30,321 bases of DNA from Thermoplasmata archaeon (GTDB lineage Archaea; Thermoplasmatota; Thermoplasmata; Thermoplasmatales; Thermoplasmataceae), in NCBI GenBank assembly GCA_021816385.1, contig JAKAYJ010000001.1:9927-40247 (forward strand), written 5' to 3'. The number at the start of each line of letters is the position of its first letter. Position 1 is the stretch's first letter. The notes under the pieces were generated by a model that saw nothing but the letters and a program-made list of their open reading frames with translations, was not told the origin of the DNA and did not search any database. Both the position numbers and the translations under genes were made by a program. Below are positions 23,245 through 30,321 of this stretch, one piece after another.

Positions 23245-24195
23245 ATGATCGAATTGGGTTACGGGCATGGAATACTGAAGAAAATGGACAGGTTGAACTG
23301 GAAGTTGATTGCTTCCATAGAACCAGGAACTGAAGTTTCCATGGCATCCCGGAAATTCGGAATAAAATCAGAAATAGGTTTTCATCTGGAGGGAAAGGAA
23401 GCTGAGATCAACCTTTATTTTCCGGATGGCCCAGATATAGAGAGAGACCTTTCCATATTTATTTCCAAATCAGGAGGTGTACTTGAAAATGGTATCTGGA
23501 GAATTCACAGGAAGGTAACGAAATCAAGGGAATATATAGACACAGTAAGGGAATTACTGGATGTACCCTCGTGCGTCCTTTCCTCTGTTTGGCTCGATAA
23601 GGGCAGGTATTTTACAGAATTCCTGTTCTCATATACCGAGATAAATTCCGTTTCTGAAGCTATTCTCAGATTCAGGGGTGATCAGTGGAAATTCAATGTA
23701 GATTATCTTGGGCCGAGCGAGGGTTATGAGCGGATTTTGAAAATTGTTGATGGAAGAAACCCGTTGAGTGTAATTCAGATGTCACTTAGGGCAAAATCCG
23801 ATGAAAAACAGGTAGGAGACAACCTGGTAGATGAAAGCTGGTTGAGGATACTGAAGATGCCTCTTGAAACACAGTCCATAGACGCTGTATATCTCACGGA
23901 TGATCCTGAACTGCATAATAAAAAAATAAGAAAGATAACTGACGGCGTTTATTATGGGAAGACCAAAAATGAAGTGGTGAATGCAATAAACATGGAAATA
24001 ATAAGAAGGAACATCGTAACACTGAGCAGGGTACAGGTCTTTGAAAATCCGGACTTGAAGGCATATATAGTTGCACCATCTATTTTCACCGATGAACTGA
24101 TAAGGCTATTATCTTCTATAACACAACAATTCACCGGATGGAAGATTGATCTGGAACGAATTGAAACTCTCAGGGAGTGGCTAGAAGGAGAATAA
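23245..24195 (+). CDS. Unknown protein, tandem paralogue 2
   Basis: A 316-residue relative of the flanking two genes. It keeps all shared blocks: LNWKLIASIEPGTE, KSEIGF, CVLSSVWLDKGRYFTEFLF, VDYLGPSEG, SWLRILKMP, a YYGKTKNE block, APSIFTDEL and RIETLREWL at the end. By eye it is about a third identical to each neighbour, so the duplications are old. It is soluble, charged and has no cofactor or nucleic-acid motif that I can name. ATG at 23245 follows GGAGA at 23234-23238. A 135-bp gap with its own promoter elements separates it from paralogue 1. Confidence 0.75.
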   Translation: MIELGYGHGILKKMDRLNWKLIASIEPGTEVSMASRKFGIKSEIGFHLEGKEAEINLYFPDGPDIERDLSIFISKSGGVLENGIWRIHRKVTKSREYIDTVRELLDVPSCVLSSVWLDKGRYFTEFLFSYTEINSVSEAILRFRGDQWKFNVDYLGPSEGYERILKIVDGRNPLSVIQMSLRAKSDEKQVGDNLVDESWLRILKMPLETQSIDAVYLTDDPELHNKKIRKITDGVYYGKTKNEVVNAINMEIIRRNIVTLSRVQVFENPDLKAYIVAPSIFTDELIRLLSSITQQFTGWKIDLERIETLREWLEGE

Positions 24196-24289
24196 TATTT
24201 AAGATATTTTATCAGTTCAGAGAAAATGTTGAAACTGCATTTCGTTTTAGATTTATGAAACGACCAGGCAGAGAAAGTGCATTATAACT

Positions 24290-24300
24290 AAATTTAAGTA
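24290..24300 (+). promoter_or_regulatory. TATA-like box for paralogue 3
   Basis: AAATTTAAGTA centred about 30 bp before the TTG at 24326. No Shine-Dalgarno is seen, so transcription is probably leaderless. Confidence 0.4.
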
Positions 24301-24325
24301 TTGGATAAATCTAGACCTGATTATA

Positions 24326-25273
24326 TTGAAGGACAGTGTTGCTCTTGACTGGAAACTCAGGCTTTCATTTTCCCCGGACACAGAGTTGTCCAACGGTTCA
24401 AGAAAATACAGGATAACCTCGGAAATGGGCATTTATGTCGATGGGGAGGAAACAGAGATCAGCATATTCTTTCCAGACGATCCAAAAATGAATCGTGAAT
24501 TATTTATCTTCCTTAACAGCATGGATGCAGTGAAGAAGAATAACATATGGAGGATATCAAGAAAAATGGATGTTTCAACCGACTTCAGGGAACTTATGAT
24601 CGAGCTTGTGGGAACACCCTCAACCGTACTGTCTTCAGCATGGCTGGAAAATGGTGTTTACAGAGTTGAGCTAATTTTTTCCAGGGTGAAGGTTGATAGT
24701 ATTTCATCAATACTACTGAAAAAACTTGACAGAATACCTGAAGTGAGAATAGAATATCTCGGACCGAGCGGTGGTATAAAAAATACACTGGAAGAAATTG
24801 GAATGAGGTCCAGCGTTTCAGTGCTGGAATATGATTTCACCATAGACCCAATTAAATTCCCGGTACAGATAGATTCCCTCGGAAACAGCTGGTTCAGGAT
24901 TATAAAATCACCCTATGAGTCAAGAACCGTTTCAGCTGTTTATATAGTAAGGGAAGGACAAATCCCTGGAAGGAATATGAAAGAAATAGTGAGGGGAAGA
25001 CTCTACGAGGCAAGTGTTCATAATCCTCTATTCACCGATATAAGCAATAACCTCAGGAAAAAGCGAATACCTGTGATGCTGAAAATGCATTCCCTAAATA
25101 ATGGGATAATGAGGTATTACATAATCCATCCATCAATATTTACATCTGAACTACTGGAGATTCTTGGGGAAACAGGATTGATGGAAATGGGCCTGAACCC
25201 TGTGATCAGGAGGGTCCAGTCCATTCAGGAGTGGATTGAACCATTCAATGTATTCCAGGAAATAGAATCCTGA
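24326..25273 (+). CDS. Unknown protein, tandem paralogue 3
   Basis: A 315-residue third copy, with LDWKLRLSFSPDTE at the start, TSEMGIYV, TVLSSAWLENGVYRVELIF, VEYLGPSGG, NSWFRIIKSP, HPSIFTSELL and RVQSIQEWI at the end. TTG is the only reasonable start because LDWK follows after five residues, as LNWK does in the other copies. The conserved GPS(G/E)G loop after the central beta-alpha-beta is the best signature of the family. The adjacent gene in the same direction is the GRAM-like/zinc-ribbon protein, 65 bp away with its own TATA box. Confidence 0.75.
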   Translation: MKDSVALDWKLRLSFSPDTELSNGSRKYRITSEMGIYVDGEETEISIFFPDDPKMNRELFIFLNSMDAVKKNNIWRISRKMDVSTDFRELMIELVGTPSTVLSSAWLENGVYRVELIFSRVKVDSISSILLKKLDRIPEVRIEYLGPSGGIKNTLEEIGMRSSVSVLEYDFTIDPIKFPVQIDSLGNSWFRIIKSPYESRTVSAVYIVREGQIPGRNMKEIVRGRLYEASVHNPLFTDISNNLRKKRIPVMLKMHSLNNGIMRYYIIHPSIFTSELLEILGETGLMEMGLNPVIRRVQSIQEWIEPFNVFQEIES

Positions 25274-25302
25274 TATGGAGTTAAGTGTGCCTCTTATCTA
25301 AT

Positions 25303-25335
25303 CCTTAAATATCTTGACAAGTTATCATTATGATA
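25303..25335 (+). promoter_or_regulatory. TATA box and palindrome before the GRAM/zinc-ribbon gene
   Basis: CCTTAAATATCTT (25303-25315) is centred 30 bp before the ATG at 25339. It is followed by a perfect 13-bp palindrome, TATCAT-T-ATGATA (25323-25335), over the expected transcription start, a position suited to a repressor. Confidence 0.4.
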
Positions 25336-25338
25336 TAA

Positions 25339-25860
25339 ATGTTATTTGATGCCGGAGAGGCTGTTCTGCTTACAGAACATGGGGTCGAAACAGGAGATGG
25401 AAAGGAAAGGGGGAACCTGATCCTTACAAACAAGAGGATTGTACTTGAAACTACAAAGGAAAGCAGGAGAATGGTTTTTGTGAAGGATAAACACGATGTA
25501 GTTCTTCTGAATATACCTCTCAGCTCAGTCCTTGTAGCAGATAAGAAGAAGGATATAATCTTCAAGGGTCACGAGTTCAGGATCAATGCAGACGGAAGCC
25601 ATTACACATTCAAGGTCAAGGAGCCACAGTTATGGATCAACCAGATTGCATCTGCAAAATCGGGGAATCTTACCTACAATCAGGGTGGGACCCAATCCCA
25701 GCCAGGAATCGTAGTACAGAACATAACACCGGGCCAGCAGCCAGCTAACGAAAACACTGAAAACAGAAAGGAGGTCATAAAGGTAAGGTGCAGGCAGTGC
25801 CAGGCTCTTGTTGATGAAGATGCAAAATTCTGTCCTTCTTGCGGTGCGTTGATGGGATAA
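25339..25860 (+). CDS. GRAM/PH-like domain protein with C-terminal zinc ribbon
   Basis: A 173-residue protein. Residues 1-105 resemble a GRAM or bacterial PH-like domain (GNLILTNKRIVLETT is the typical 'G.L.LTN.RL' block, and IPLSSVLVADKKKD the following strand). A Gln/Asn/Pro-rich flexible linker (about 108-145) leads to a zinc ribbon with Cys151/Cys154 and Cys165/Cys168 (RCRQCQ and FCPSCGALMG), the short double-CxxC type common at the ends of archaeal proteins. There is no signal peptide. Such domains bind lipids or partner proteins; the role here is unknown. The gene converges on hutH with only 12 bp between stops. Confidence 0.8.
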   Translation: MLFDAGEAVLLTEHGVETGDGKERGNLILTNKRIVLETTKESRRMVFVKDKHDVVLLNIPLSSVLVADKKKDIIFKGHEFRINADGSHYTFKVKEPQLWINQIASAKSGNLTYNQGGTQSQPGIVVQNITPGQQPANENTENRKEVIKVRCRQCQALVDEDAKFCPSCGALMG

Positions 25861-25872
25861 CCAATTCTTAAT

Positions 25873-27384
25873 TTAGTAGAATATATCACTGTGTATATCT
25901 TTTCCAAGTCCTTTCATGATCTCCTGCATTCTGTCCATATCCCTGTAGATCGGCCTGTCCTGTTCCAGGAAGGATATATGTTTTCTCACTTCTTTCCTGA
26001 TCATCTCAGAGTATTTTGAATATGAACTGTTCCTGAGGTCCATTCCCTGCACTGCAAGTACATATTCTGTGGATATGATCCTGTTCAGGTTGTCATTGAT
26101 TTCAGTGAGCTTGTTTGCTGAATTTGCGCCCATGCTGACATGATCCTCCTGGTTTGCGCATGTGGGTATGGAATCCGCAGATCCAGGATAAACCAGGATC
26201 TTATTCCTGTTGCACAGTGCAGCTGCAGTGTACTGGGCTATCATGAAACCTGAATTAAGGCCGTTATTCTTTACAAGAAAAGCATCCAGGCCACTTAGAT
26301 TCTCATCTGTGATCCTCGCAATCCTCCTCTCAACCATGTTGCCAAGATCAGTAAGTGCAATTGCAAGGAAGTCGCAGACAAGGGCTACAGGTTCACCATG
26401 AAAATTGCCTGCCGAGATATATTCCTCGTCATTCACCAGTGGATTGTCTGTCGTGGAGTTCATTTCCCTAACAAGCACTGATTCAACATAATTGATCGTA
26501 TCAACGACGGCGCCAAAAACCTGTGGTGTGCACCTTATTGTATATGCGTCCTGAATCTTTTTTCTGTCACCTTCTTCAATGCTCGCGCTCCCATCAAGCC
26601 TGGTGTATAGCACATTTCCAACCTTTGCCTGTCCAGGCTGGTCCCTGGCCTTAAGTACCCAGGGGGTGAACGCCTTCCTTGTTGCCCCCATGGCCTCCAT
26701 TGAAAGAATTGCAGATCCGGTTGCAAGGGCCACATTCTCCTTTGCCCTTATGAGCTCAAGCATTCCAATCCCGGTTATGGCCGCAGTTCCGTTGTTGAAA
26801 GCCAGTGCTTCCTTTTCCTTCAGTTCATAGGGAACAATATTCTTCTCTTCCAGCACAGTTTTTGCATCTTTCCTTTCGCCATTCACAATGATCTCACCTT
26901 CTCCCATCATGGCAAGCAGGATATGGGAAAGAGGTGCAAGGTCTCCGCTGGAACCCACAGATCCGAATTCTGGTACATAGGGATAAATTTCCATGTTAAG
27001 GAAATCCATGATTCCCTGAACAAGGTCAACAGTACATCCAGATTGACCCCTGCAGAGGCTGTTTGCCCTTACCAGCATAATGCCCCTAACCTTCTCTTCG
27101 CTGAGCGGTTTTCCAAATCCTGCTGAATGACTCCGTATAAGGTTAACCTGCAGCTGTTTCTCCTCCTCAGGCTTGATCTTCCTGTTCAGCAGGCTGCCAA
27201 ATCCTGTATTAACTCCGTAAATGTTTTTTCCAGATGCTATAAGCTTAACCAGAGATTCTCTTGATTTCTGTATATTTCTTATTGTGTCCTTTGAAATTCC
27301 AACCCTCCTTTTATTCAGAACAATATCCTGATATTTCTCAGCATTGAGGGTGAACCCGTCGATCTCAACAACTCCATCTTCCAT
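25873..27384 (-). CDS. hutH: Histidine ammonia-lyase
   Basis: A 504-residue lyase that turns L-histidine into urocanate and ammonia, the first step of histidine breakdown; the aromatic amino-acid lyase superfamily also contains Phe and Tyr enzymes. Seen: the Tyr loop YGVNTGFGSL (56-65), NLIRSHSAGFG, the cofactor region GSVGSSGDLAPLSH (141-154), AFNNGTAAITG, and QDAYTIRCTPQVFGA. The MIO prosthetic group normally forms from Ala-Ser-Gly; this copy has Ser-Ser-Gly (145-147), read from TCC AGC GGA. The ATG at 27384 places MEDGVVEIDG at the usual start; an upstream GTG (27414) with a TATA-like TATCTTAAATC is an alternative adding 10 residues. No hutU, hutI or hutG lies in the window. Confidence 0.93.
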   Translation of the reverse strand: MEDGVVEIDGFTLNAEKYQDIVLNKRRVGISKDTIRNIQKSRESLVKLIASGKNIYGVNTGFGSLLNRKIKPEEEKQLQVNLIRSHSAGFGKPLSEEKVRGIMLVRANSLCRGQSGCTVDLVQGIMDFLNMEIYPYVPEFGSVGSSGDLAPLSHILLAMMGEGEIIVNGERKDAKTVLEEKNIVPYELKEKEALAFNNGTAAITGIGMLELIRAKENVALATGSAILSMEAMGATRKAFTPWVLKARDQPGQAKVGNVLYTRLDGSASIEEGDRKKIQDAYTIRCTPQVFGAVVDTINYVESVLVREMNSTTDNPLVNDEEYISAGNFHGEPVALVCDFLAIALTDLGNMVERRIARITDENLSGLDAFLVKNNGLNSGFMIAQYTAAALCNRNKILVYPGSADSIPTCANQEDHVSMGANSANKLTEINDNLNRIISTEYVLAVQGMDLRNSSYSKYSEMIRKEVRKHISFLEQDRPIYRDMDRMQEIMKGLGKDIHSDIFY

Positions 27385-27493
27385 GGATGTAATTGATTTC
27401 AACGAATTTAACACTTATGAAGTGATTCAGGGATTTAAGATATTGATTCGCGGGAAATTTTCATTTTCCAGTATTGAATAAAGATTGAATAAC

Positions 27494-27504
27494 AAAATTT
27501 TTAA
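27494..27504 (+). promoter_or_regulatory. TATA box for the DUF1059 gene
   Basis: AAAATTTTTAA centred 29 bp before the GTG at 27528, consistent with a leaderless transcript. Confidence 0.4.
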
Positions 27505-27527
27505 CATGGTTCTGTTTACAGTCCATT

Positions 27528-27719
27528 GTGTCAAAGTTCAGATTCAGGTGCAGGACAACAGGAAAGGAATGCGATTATGAGGTCACGGCAAAGACAAGGA
27601 AAGAGGTAGAGGAGCATGCAAGGGCACATGCCCAGAGGTTCCATGACATGCAGGATTCAACCTCACTGGTTGATCTTGTGAACAGATCGCTTGAAGAGGT
27701 CGAGGATTACAGGGACTGA
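27528..27719 (+). CDS. DUF1059 small protein
   Basis: A 63-residue protein matching DUF1059: FRFRCRTTGKECDYEVTA (two Cys), then TRKEVEEHARAHAQRFH, a helix with conserved His residues typical of the family. The Cys and His residues suggest a small metal-binding fold, and the function is unknown. The GTG start is supported by the TATA box; there is no clear Shine-Dalgarno. It lies between two minus-strand genes and is transcribed alone. Confidence 0.82.
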   Translation: MSKFRFRCRTTGKECDYEVTAKTRKEVEEHARAHAQRFHDMQDSTSLVDLVNRSLEEVEDYRD

Positions 27720-27817
27720 AATTATAACCTGTATTCCAGACCCCACAAATCTAGATTCGAACACAATCTATAGGAATACTGAATTTTTAGGGAACGATTT
27801 CTTTCTTCTTTCGTTCT

Positions 27818-28771
27818 CTAATTCACTATGCTCTGTTCCAGTTCCACATAAGGTCTTTCTGAAGATATGGACATTCTTGCATTGAGTGGAATCAGCATCT
27901 GATCCTCTCCATGGCCGAAGGGAAGCCCATAAATGGAAGGCTTCTTCATCTGATCCATGTATTGCTGGATAATATCCTCAATATAGGGCATGGGTTCTTC
28001 ATTGCTGTTGATCTGCTTAAACTCACCAAATGCAAAACCTGCAAAAGCCTGAAGATATCCTGTCAAATTGAGCACAGAAAAATACCTGTCAAGATCACCA
28101 GAAGTAATGGCAGTATCCTCTGCAAAGAGTATCCTTCCTTCTGTTGAGGGCATATATGGTGTCCCTATGAGGGAAATGGCAACAGATATGTTAGTGCCAA
28201 GGGACCTTCCAACAACTTTTCCCTTGTGAATATATTTAACAACATTCTCAACGAAGCCAGAAATATCACTGGATTGTCCACCAAGTATTTCAACTAGCAG
28301 CTTGAACGAAGACTTATGGAATTCATCAGGATCGGATGCAGCCATGGGTCCGTGAAAGGTGATAAGTCCGGAAAGCTTGTTGAATGCCATGTGGAGCGCT
28401 GTTATATCACTGTATCCCATGAAGATTTTTGGATGACTCCTGATAACGTCATAATCCAGAAAAGGCAATACGTGTATTGAACCGTAACCACCTCTTGCAC
28501 AGACAATTGCCTTTACAGAATCATCCTGGAACGCTTCCATGATCTCCTGGGCCCTGTCCTGCATGGGGGCTGCAAGGGAATTTCTCTGCACAAGCCTCCT
28601 TATGTTTCTTCCAAGTGATACCCTGTATCCAAGCTTTGACAGCCTTGCAATGGTCTTGGACAGATTCTTCATGTCGGGTGCACTGGCCGGTGCAATCACC
28701 CTTATATCATCTCCCGGAGACAGGTGCGGCGGGGCAATTATCTCCTTTACCTCATTGAATTCACTGTTCAT
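27818..28771 (-). CDS. S66 peptidase, LD-carboxypeptidase/MccF-like
   Basis: A 317-residue serine peptidase of family S66 (LdcA and microcin C7 self-immunity MccF). The catalytic triad can be read: Ser121 in MGYSDITAL, Glu218 in LFAEDTAITSGDLDRY, and His287 in LPFGHGEDQ. The N-terminal half has APASAPDMKNL and CARGGYGSIHVLPFLDYD, both hallmarks. Bacterial LdcA trims the murein tetrapeptide, but this lineage has no peptidoglycan, so the substrate must be different (peptides with an unusual linkage, peptide antibiotics or scavenged murein). The ATG at 28771 is preferred because GGTGA sits just upstream; an ATG at 28783 is also open. It overlaps the end of the M20 gene, so the two are one operon. 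Confidence 0.88.
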   Translation of the reverse strand: MNSEFNEVKEIIAPPHLSPGDDIRVIAPASAPDMKNLSKTIARLSKLGYRVSLGRNIRRLVQRNSLAAPMQDRAQEIMEAFQDDSVKAIVCARGGYGSIHVLPFLDYDVIRSHPKIFMGYSDITALHMAFNKLSGLITFHGPMAASDPDEFHKSSFKLLVEILGGQSSDISGFVENVVKYIHKGKVVGRSLGTNISVAISLIGTPYMPSTEGRILFAEDTAITSGDLDRYFSVLNLTGYLQAFAGFAFGEFKQINSNEEPMPYIEDIIQQYMDQMKKPSIYGLPFGHGEDQMLIPLNARMSISSERPYVELEQSIVN

Positions 28772-29936
28772 TGCTGTCACCATTCTGAAAATCGTCCCTT
28801 ATCTGTTTTATCTTATTTTCGTCAACAATCTGCAGGATTGTGAGAACTGTAGCCTTTATGGCCTTCTTCAGGTTATTTCCAGCCTTATCAGGGTTAGCTG
28901 CATCCCTGAACTCATCTGAATGTCCCGGAATTCCTGCATAACCTATTGGAAAATCCAGATGTCCTGTTGGTACAACCCAGCTTACATTTGCCTCGTCCGT
29001 GCTTCCAGAAGGAAAACCTGCTTCTGAACCAGCATCACCTGCATCAATCTTCATTTTTGCAAGATTTTCCTTCAATAATGAATTAATTGTTCTGTTGTTT
29101 ATGTATGTCTTGTAGAGGGGCGTTACCTGTTCTATTGTTAAATCTGCGCCATATGCTGATGCAACTCCCATGGCAGCATCTCTCACCTTATTCTCAAATT
29201 TACCCAGGAATTCTGTGGATGTTGATCTCATCTCTACCTGCAGTGTCGCCCTTTCAGGGATCACATTTGTTGCCCTTCCAGCCTCCGTGAAAATCATTCC
29301 AACCACAAGATGCTTATCCAGCTTTGCCCACCCTCTCAGGCTATTTATTACACTGTATGTTGCAACAGCAGCATCCAGTGCATTTATGCCCTTTTCAGGA
29401 GAATCGGCCCCGTGGGCAGACCTTCCGTGGAATCTCAGCTCAAGTGTCATGTCAGCAAGTGCTTTGGATCCCACGGCCCACCTATCATCAGGATGTACAC
29501 CTATGACAAAATCCGTATCTTTGAATGCCCCCATGTCTGCAAGCAGGCATTTACTTCCTGCATAGGGACCAATGCCCTCCTCTGAAGGTGTTCCATAAAC
29601 CTTTACATTGAAATTCTCTCCCAGGAGATTTAGCGTAGCGGCAGTTCCAGCAGCCCATGGTGAAATGAGGTTGTGCCCGCATGAATGTCCGTTAGGAAGT
29701 GCATCATATTCCGCTAGAAGTCCAACCCTCAATCCCTTATGGCCATTATCTGCCCTGAAGGCTGTCTTCATCTCCCTGTAATTTCTCTCAACCCTGAACC
29801 CATTTTCTTCCAGGTAACCTGCCAGTACACCTGAAGATTTTATTTCATCGCTTCCAAGTTCCGCATAACCGTAAATTTTTTTAGACAGATCAATTATCTT
29901 TGGAAATAATTTATCTATAGCTTCATCAACATTCAT
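28761..29936 (-). CDS. M20-family amidohydrolase/dipeptidase
   Basis: A 391-residue metallo-hydrolase of the M20 family (AbgB / PM20D2 / aminoacylase group). Metal-binding blocks are readable: AEYDALPNGHSCGHN (75-89), with the Cys/His motif of the amidohydrolase subgroup, TPSEEG (116-121) with the catalytic and metal-binding Glu pair, and IGVHPDD further on. A dimerisation insert (about 165-290, RSAHGADSPEKGINALDAA) interrupts the catalytic domain as usual. It hydrolyses an amide such as an N-acyl amino acid or dipeptide; the exact substrate is unknown. A TATA box lies about 32 bp before the ATG. The downstream S66 peptidase gene overlaps its stop, so the pair probably act on peptides together. 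Confidence 0.92.
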   Translation of the reverse strand: MNVDEAIDKLFPKIIDLSKKIYGYAELGSDEIKSSGVLAGYLEENGFRVERNYREMKTAFRADNGHKGLRVGLLAEYDALPNGHSCGHNLISPWAAGTAATLNLLGENFNVKVYGTPSEEGIGPYAGSKCLLADMGAFKDTDFVIGVHPDDRWAVGSKALADMTLELRFHGRSAHGADSPEKGINALDAAVATYSVINSLRGWAKLDKHLVVGMIFTEAGRATNVIPERATLQVEMRSTSTEFLGKFENKVRDAAMGVASAYGADLTIEQVTPLYKTYINNRTINSLLKENLAKMKIDAGDAGSEAGFPSGSTDEANVSWVVPTGHLDFPIGYAGIPGHSDEFRDAANPDKAGNNLKKAIKATVLTILQIVDENKIKQIRDDFQNGDSNEQ

Positions 29937-29962
29937 TCCAACCAGATAATGAATGAGTAGGG

Positions 29963-29973
29963 AATATTTTAAA
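29963..29973 (-). promoter_or_regulatory. TATA box for the M20-S66 operon
   Basis: Minus-strand TTTAAAATATT centred about 32 bp before the ATG at 29936. A CCCCTTTTTT run on the same strand (29981-29990) lies just upstream and may terminate the preceding gene. Confidence 0.45.
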
Positions 29974-29980
29974 TCTGTTT

Positions 29981-29990
29981 AAAAAAGGGG
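29981..29990 (-). terminator. Oligo-T terminator of the edge gene
   Basis: On the minus strand CCCCTTTTTT, about 40 bp after the stop of the partial gene at 30028. It lies between that gene and the M20 promoter. Confidence 0.35.
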
Positions 29991-30027
29991 ACCTTTATCA
30001 AAAGGATTTTAAGCTATATGAAGAATT

Positions 30028-30321
30028 TCAGAAATCCAGTATTATATTCCTATCATATTTTGATGCAAAATCCAGGGTTGCATCATGCCTGTTAATTTCA
30101 CCTATCTCTTCAAAAAAGGCCCTGTATGCAAGATCTATTTGAGAATATGGGAGAAGTGTAAGTATATGAAGTTCATTGTTTTGAATCCTAACGAACTGCC
30201 TGAACCTGATTACCGGTATTGTGTTCAATTTTTCCCTCCATCCAAGAAGAGTTTGGTCTTCAAGATTCATTGAATAAAGGCCATAATTTCCGTCAATCTC
30301 ATCCAGATGAGGATTATTTAC
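30028..30321 (-). CDS. Unknown protein, C-terminal part (cut by window edge)
   Basis: The minus-strand frame is open from the window edge to its stop at 30028 and gives 97 residues, with no stop before the edge. The first in-window Met is internal (VNNPHLDEIDGNYGLYS precedes it), so the true start lies outside. The segment mixes strands and helices (LGWREKLNTIPVIRFRQFVR, NELHILTLLPYSQIDLAYRA, FEEIGEINRHD) and resembles a soluble alpha/beta domain. I do not recognise a family. Confidence 0.6.
   Translation of the reverse strand, partial: VNNPHLDEIDGNYGLYSMNLEDQTLLGWREKLNTIPVIRFRQFVRIQNNELHILTLLPYSQIDLAYRAFFEEIGEINRHDATLDFASKYDRNIILDF

Noticed and set aside
29087..29585. Plus-strand frames of 60-131 codons inside the M20 gene
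   Set aside because: They are antisense shadows of a clear metal-dependent hydrolase.
27818..29936. M20-S66 pair as a dedicated antibiotic-immunity operon
   Set aside because: No peptide-antibiotic biosynthesis or transport gene is present; peptide scavenging explains it equally well, so it is kept only as a testable option.
1..30321. CRISPR array, tRNA, rRNA or replication origin
   Set aside because: No regularly spaced direct repeats, no cloverleaf with a T-loop GTTCRANYC and acceptor stem, and no origin-binding-box cluster could be found by reading both strands.

Overview
The window looks like a chromosomal piece of a Thermoplasmatales archaeon, of the Ferroplasma/Cuniculiplasma/Thermoplasma type. 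The evidence is: a tricorn-factor-type M1 aminopeptidase; an XPB helicase overlapping a Bax1 nuclease gene; a DUF929 protein; surface proteins with the repeated 'TVTFxETGLPSGxxW' domain and a C-terminal membrane anchor; a bacterial-type ThrRS; and archaeal TATA boxes about 25 bp before many start codons, which suggests mostly leaderless transcripts. Several genes start with GTG or TTG. No rRNA, tRNA or CRISPR array was seen. Species cannot be fixed from the sequence alone.

Layout. 1-99: tail of an unknown ORF. 163-2934 (-): RND/MMPL membrane protein. 2997-5549: a gene graveyard with remnants of an IS4/IS5-like, an IS110 and an IS630 transposase. An N-terminally truncated mercuric-reductase-like gene (3991-5313) there has lost its N-terminal FAD-binding part and catalytic cysteines. 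5719-8380 (+): XPB-Bax1 DNA-repair pair. 8710-9450 (+): NYN RNase joined to a LOTUS/OST-HTH domain. 9575-10858: 5'-truncated IS1634-type transposase abutting the C-terminal stub of a surface protein. 11151-13502 (+): secreted, membrane-anchored protein with 14 YVTN-type repeats. 13557-13772: DUF167 protein. 13826-18320 (-): ThrRS and M1 aminopeptidase. 18400-19434 (+): DUF302 protein and 3-methyladenine glycosylase Tag. 19483-20036: winged-helix regulator, divergent from a repeat-built beta-solenoid (bactofilin-like) gene at 20037-21041. 21139-21906 (-): membrane-anchored DUF929 protein. 22177-25273 (+): three tandem diverged paralogues of unknown function, each with its own promoter. 25339-25860 (+): GRAM-like plus zinc-ribbon protein. 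25873-27384 (-): histidine ammonia-lyase. 27528-27719 (+): DUF1059. 27818-29936 (-): M20 amidohydrolase and S66 peptidase, overlapping. 30028-30321 (-): partial unknown gene.

The intact metabolic genes fit an acid-loving heterotroph living on peptides (M1, M20 and S66 peptidases, histidine ammonia-lyase). The repair genes (XPB-Bax1, Tag) and surface proteins are the other main themes. The least explained parts, and the best candidates for something new, are: the three tandem paralogues; the archaeal beta-solenoid protein with a 16-18-residue period and a divergent regulator; the NYN-LOTUS protein with a palindrome at its expected promoter; and a zinc-ribbon insertion in the ThrRS catalytic domain.
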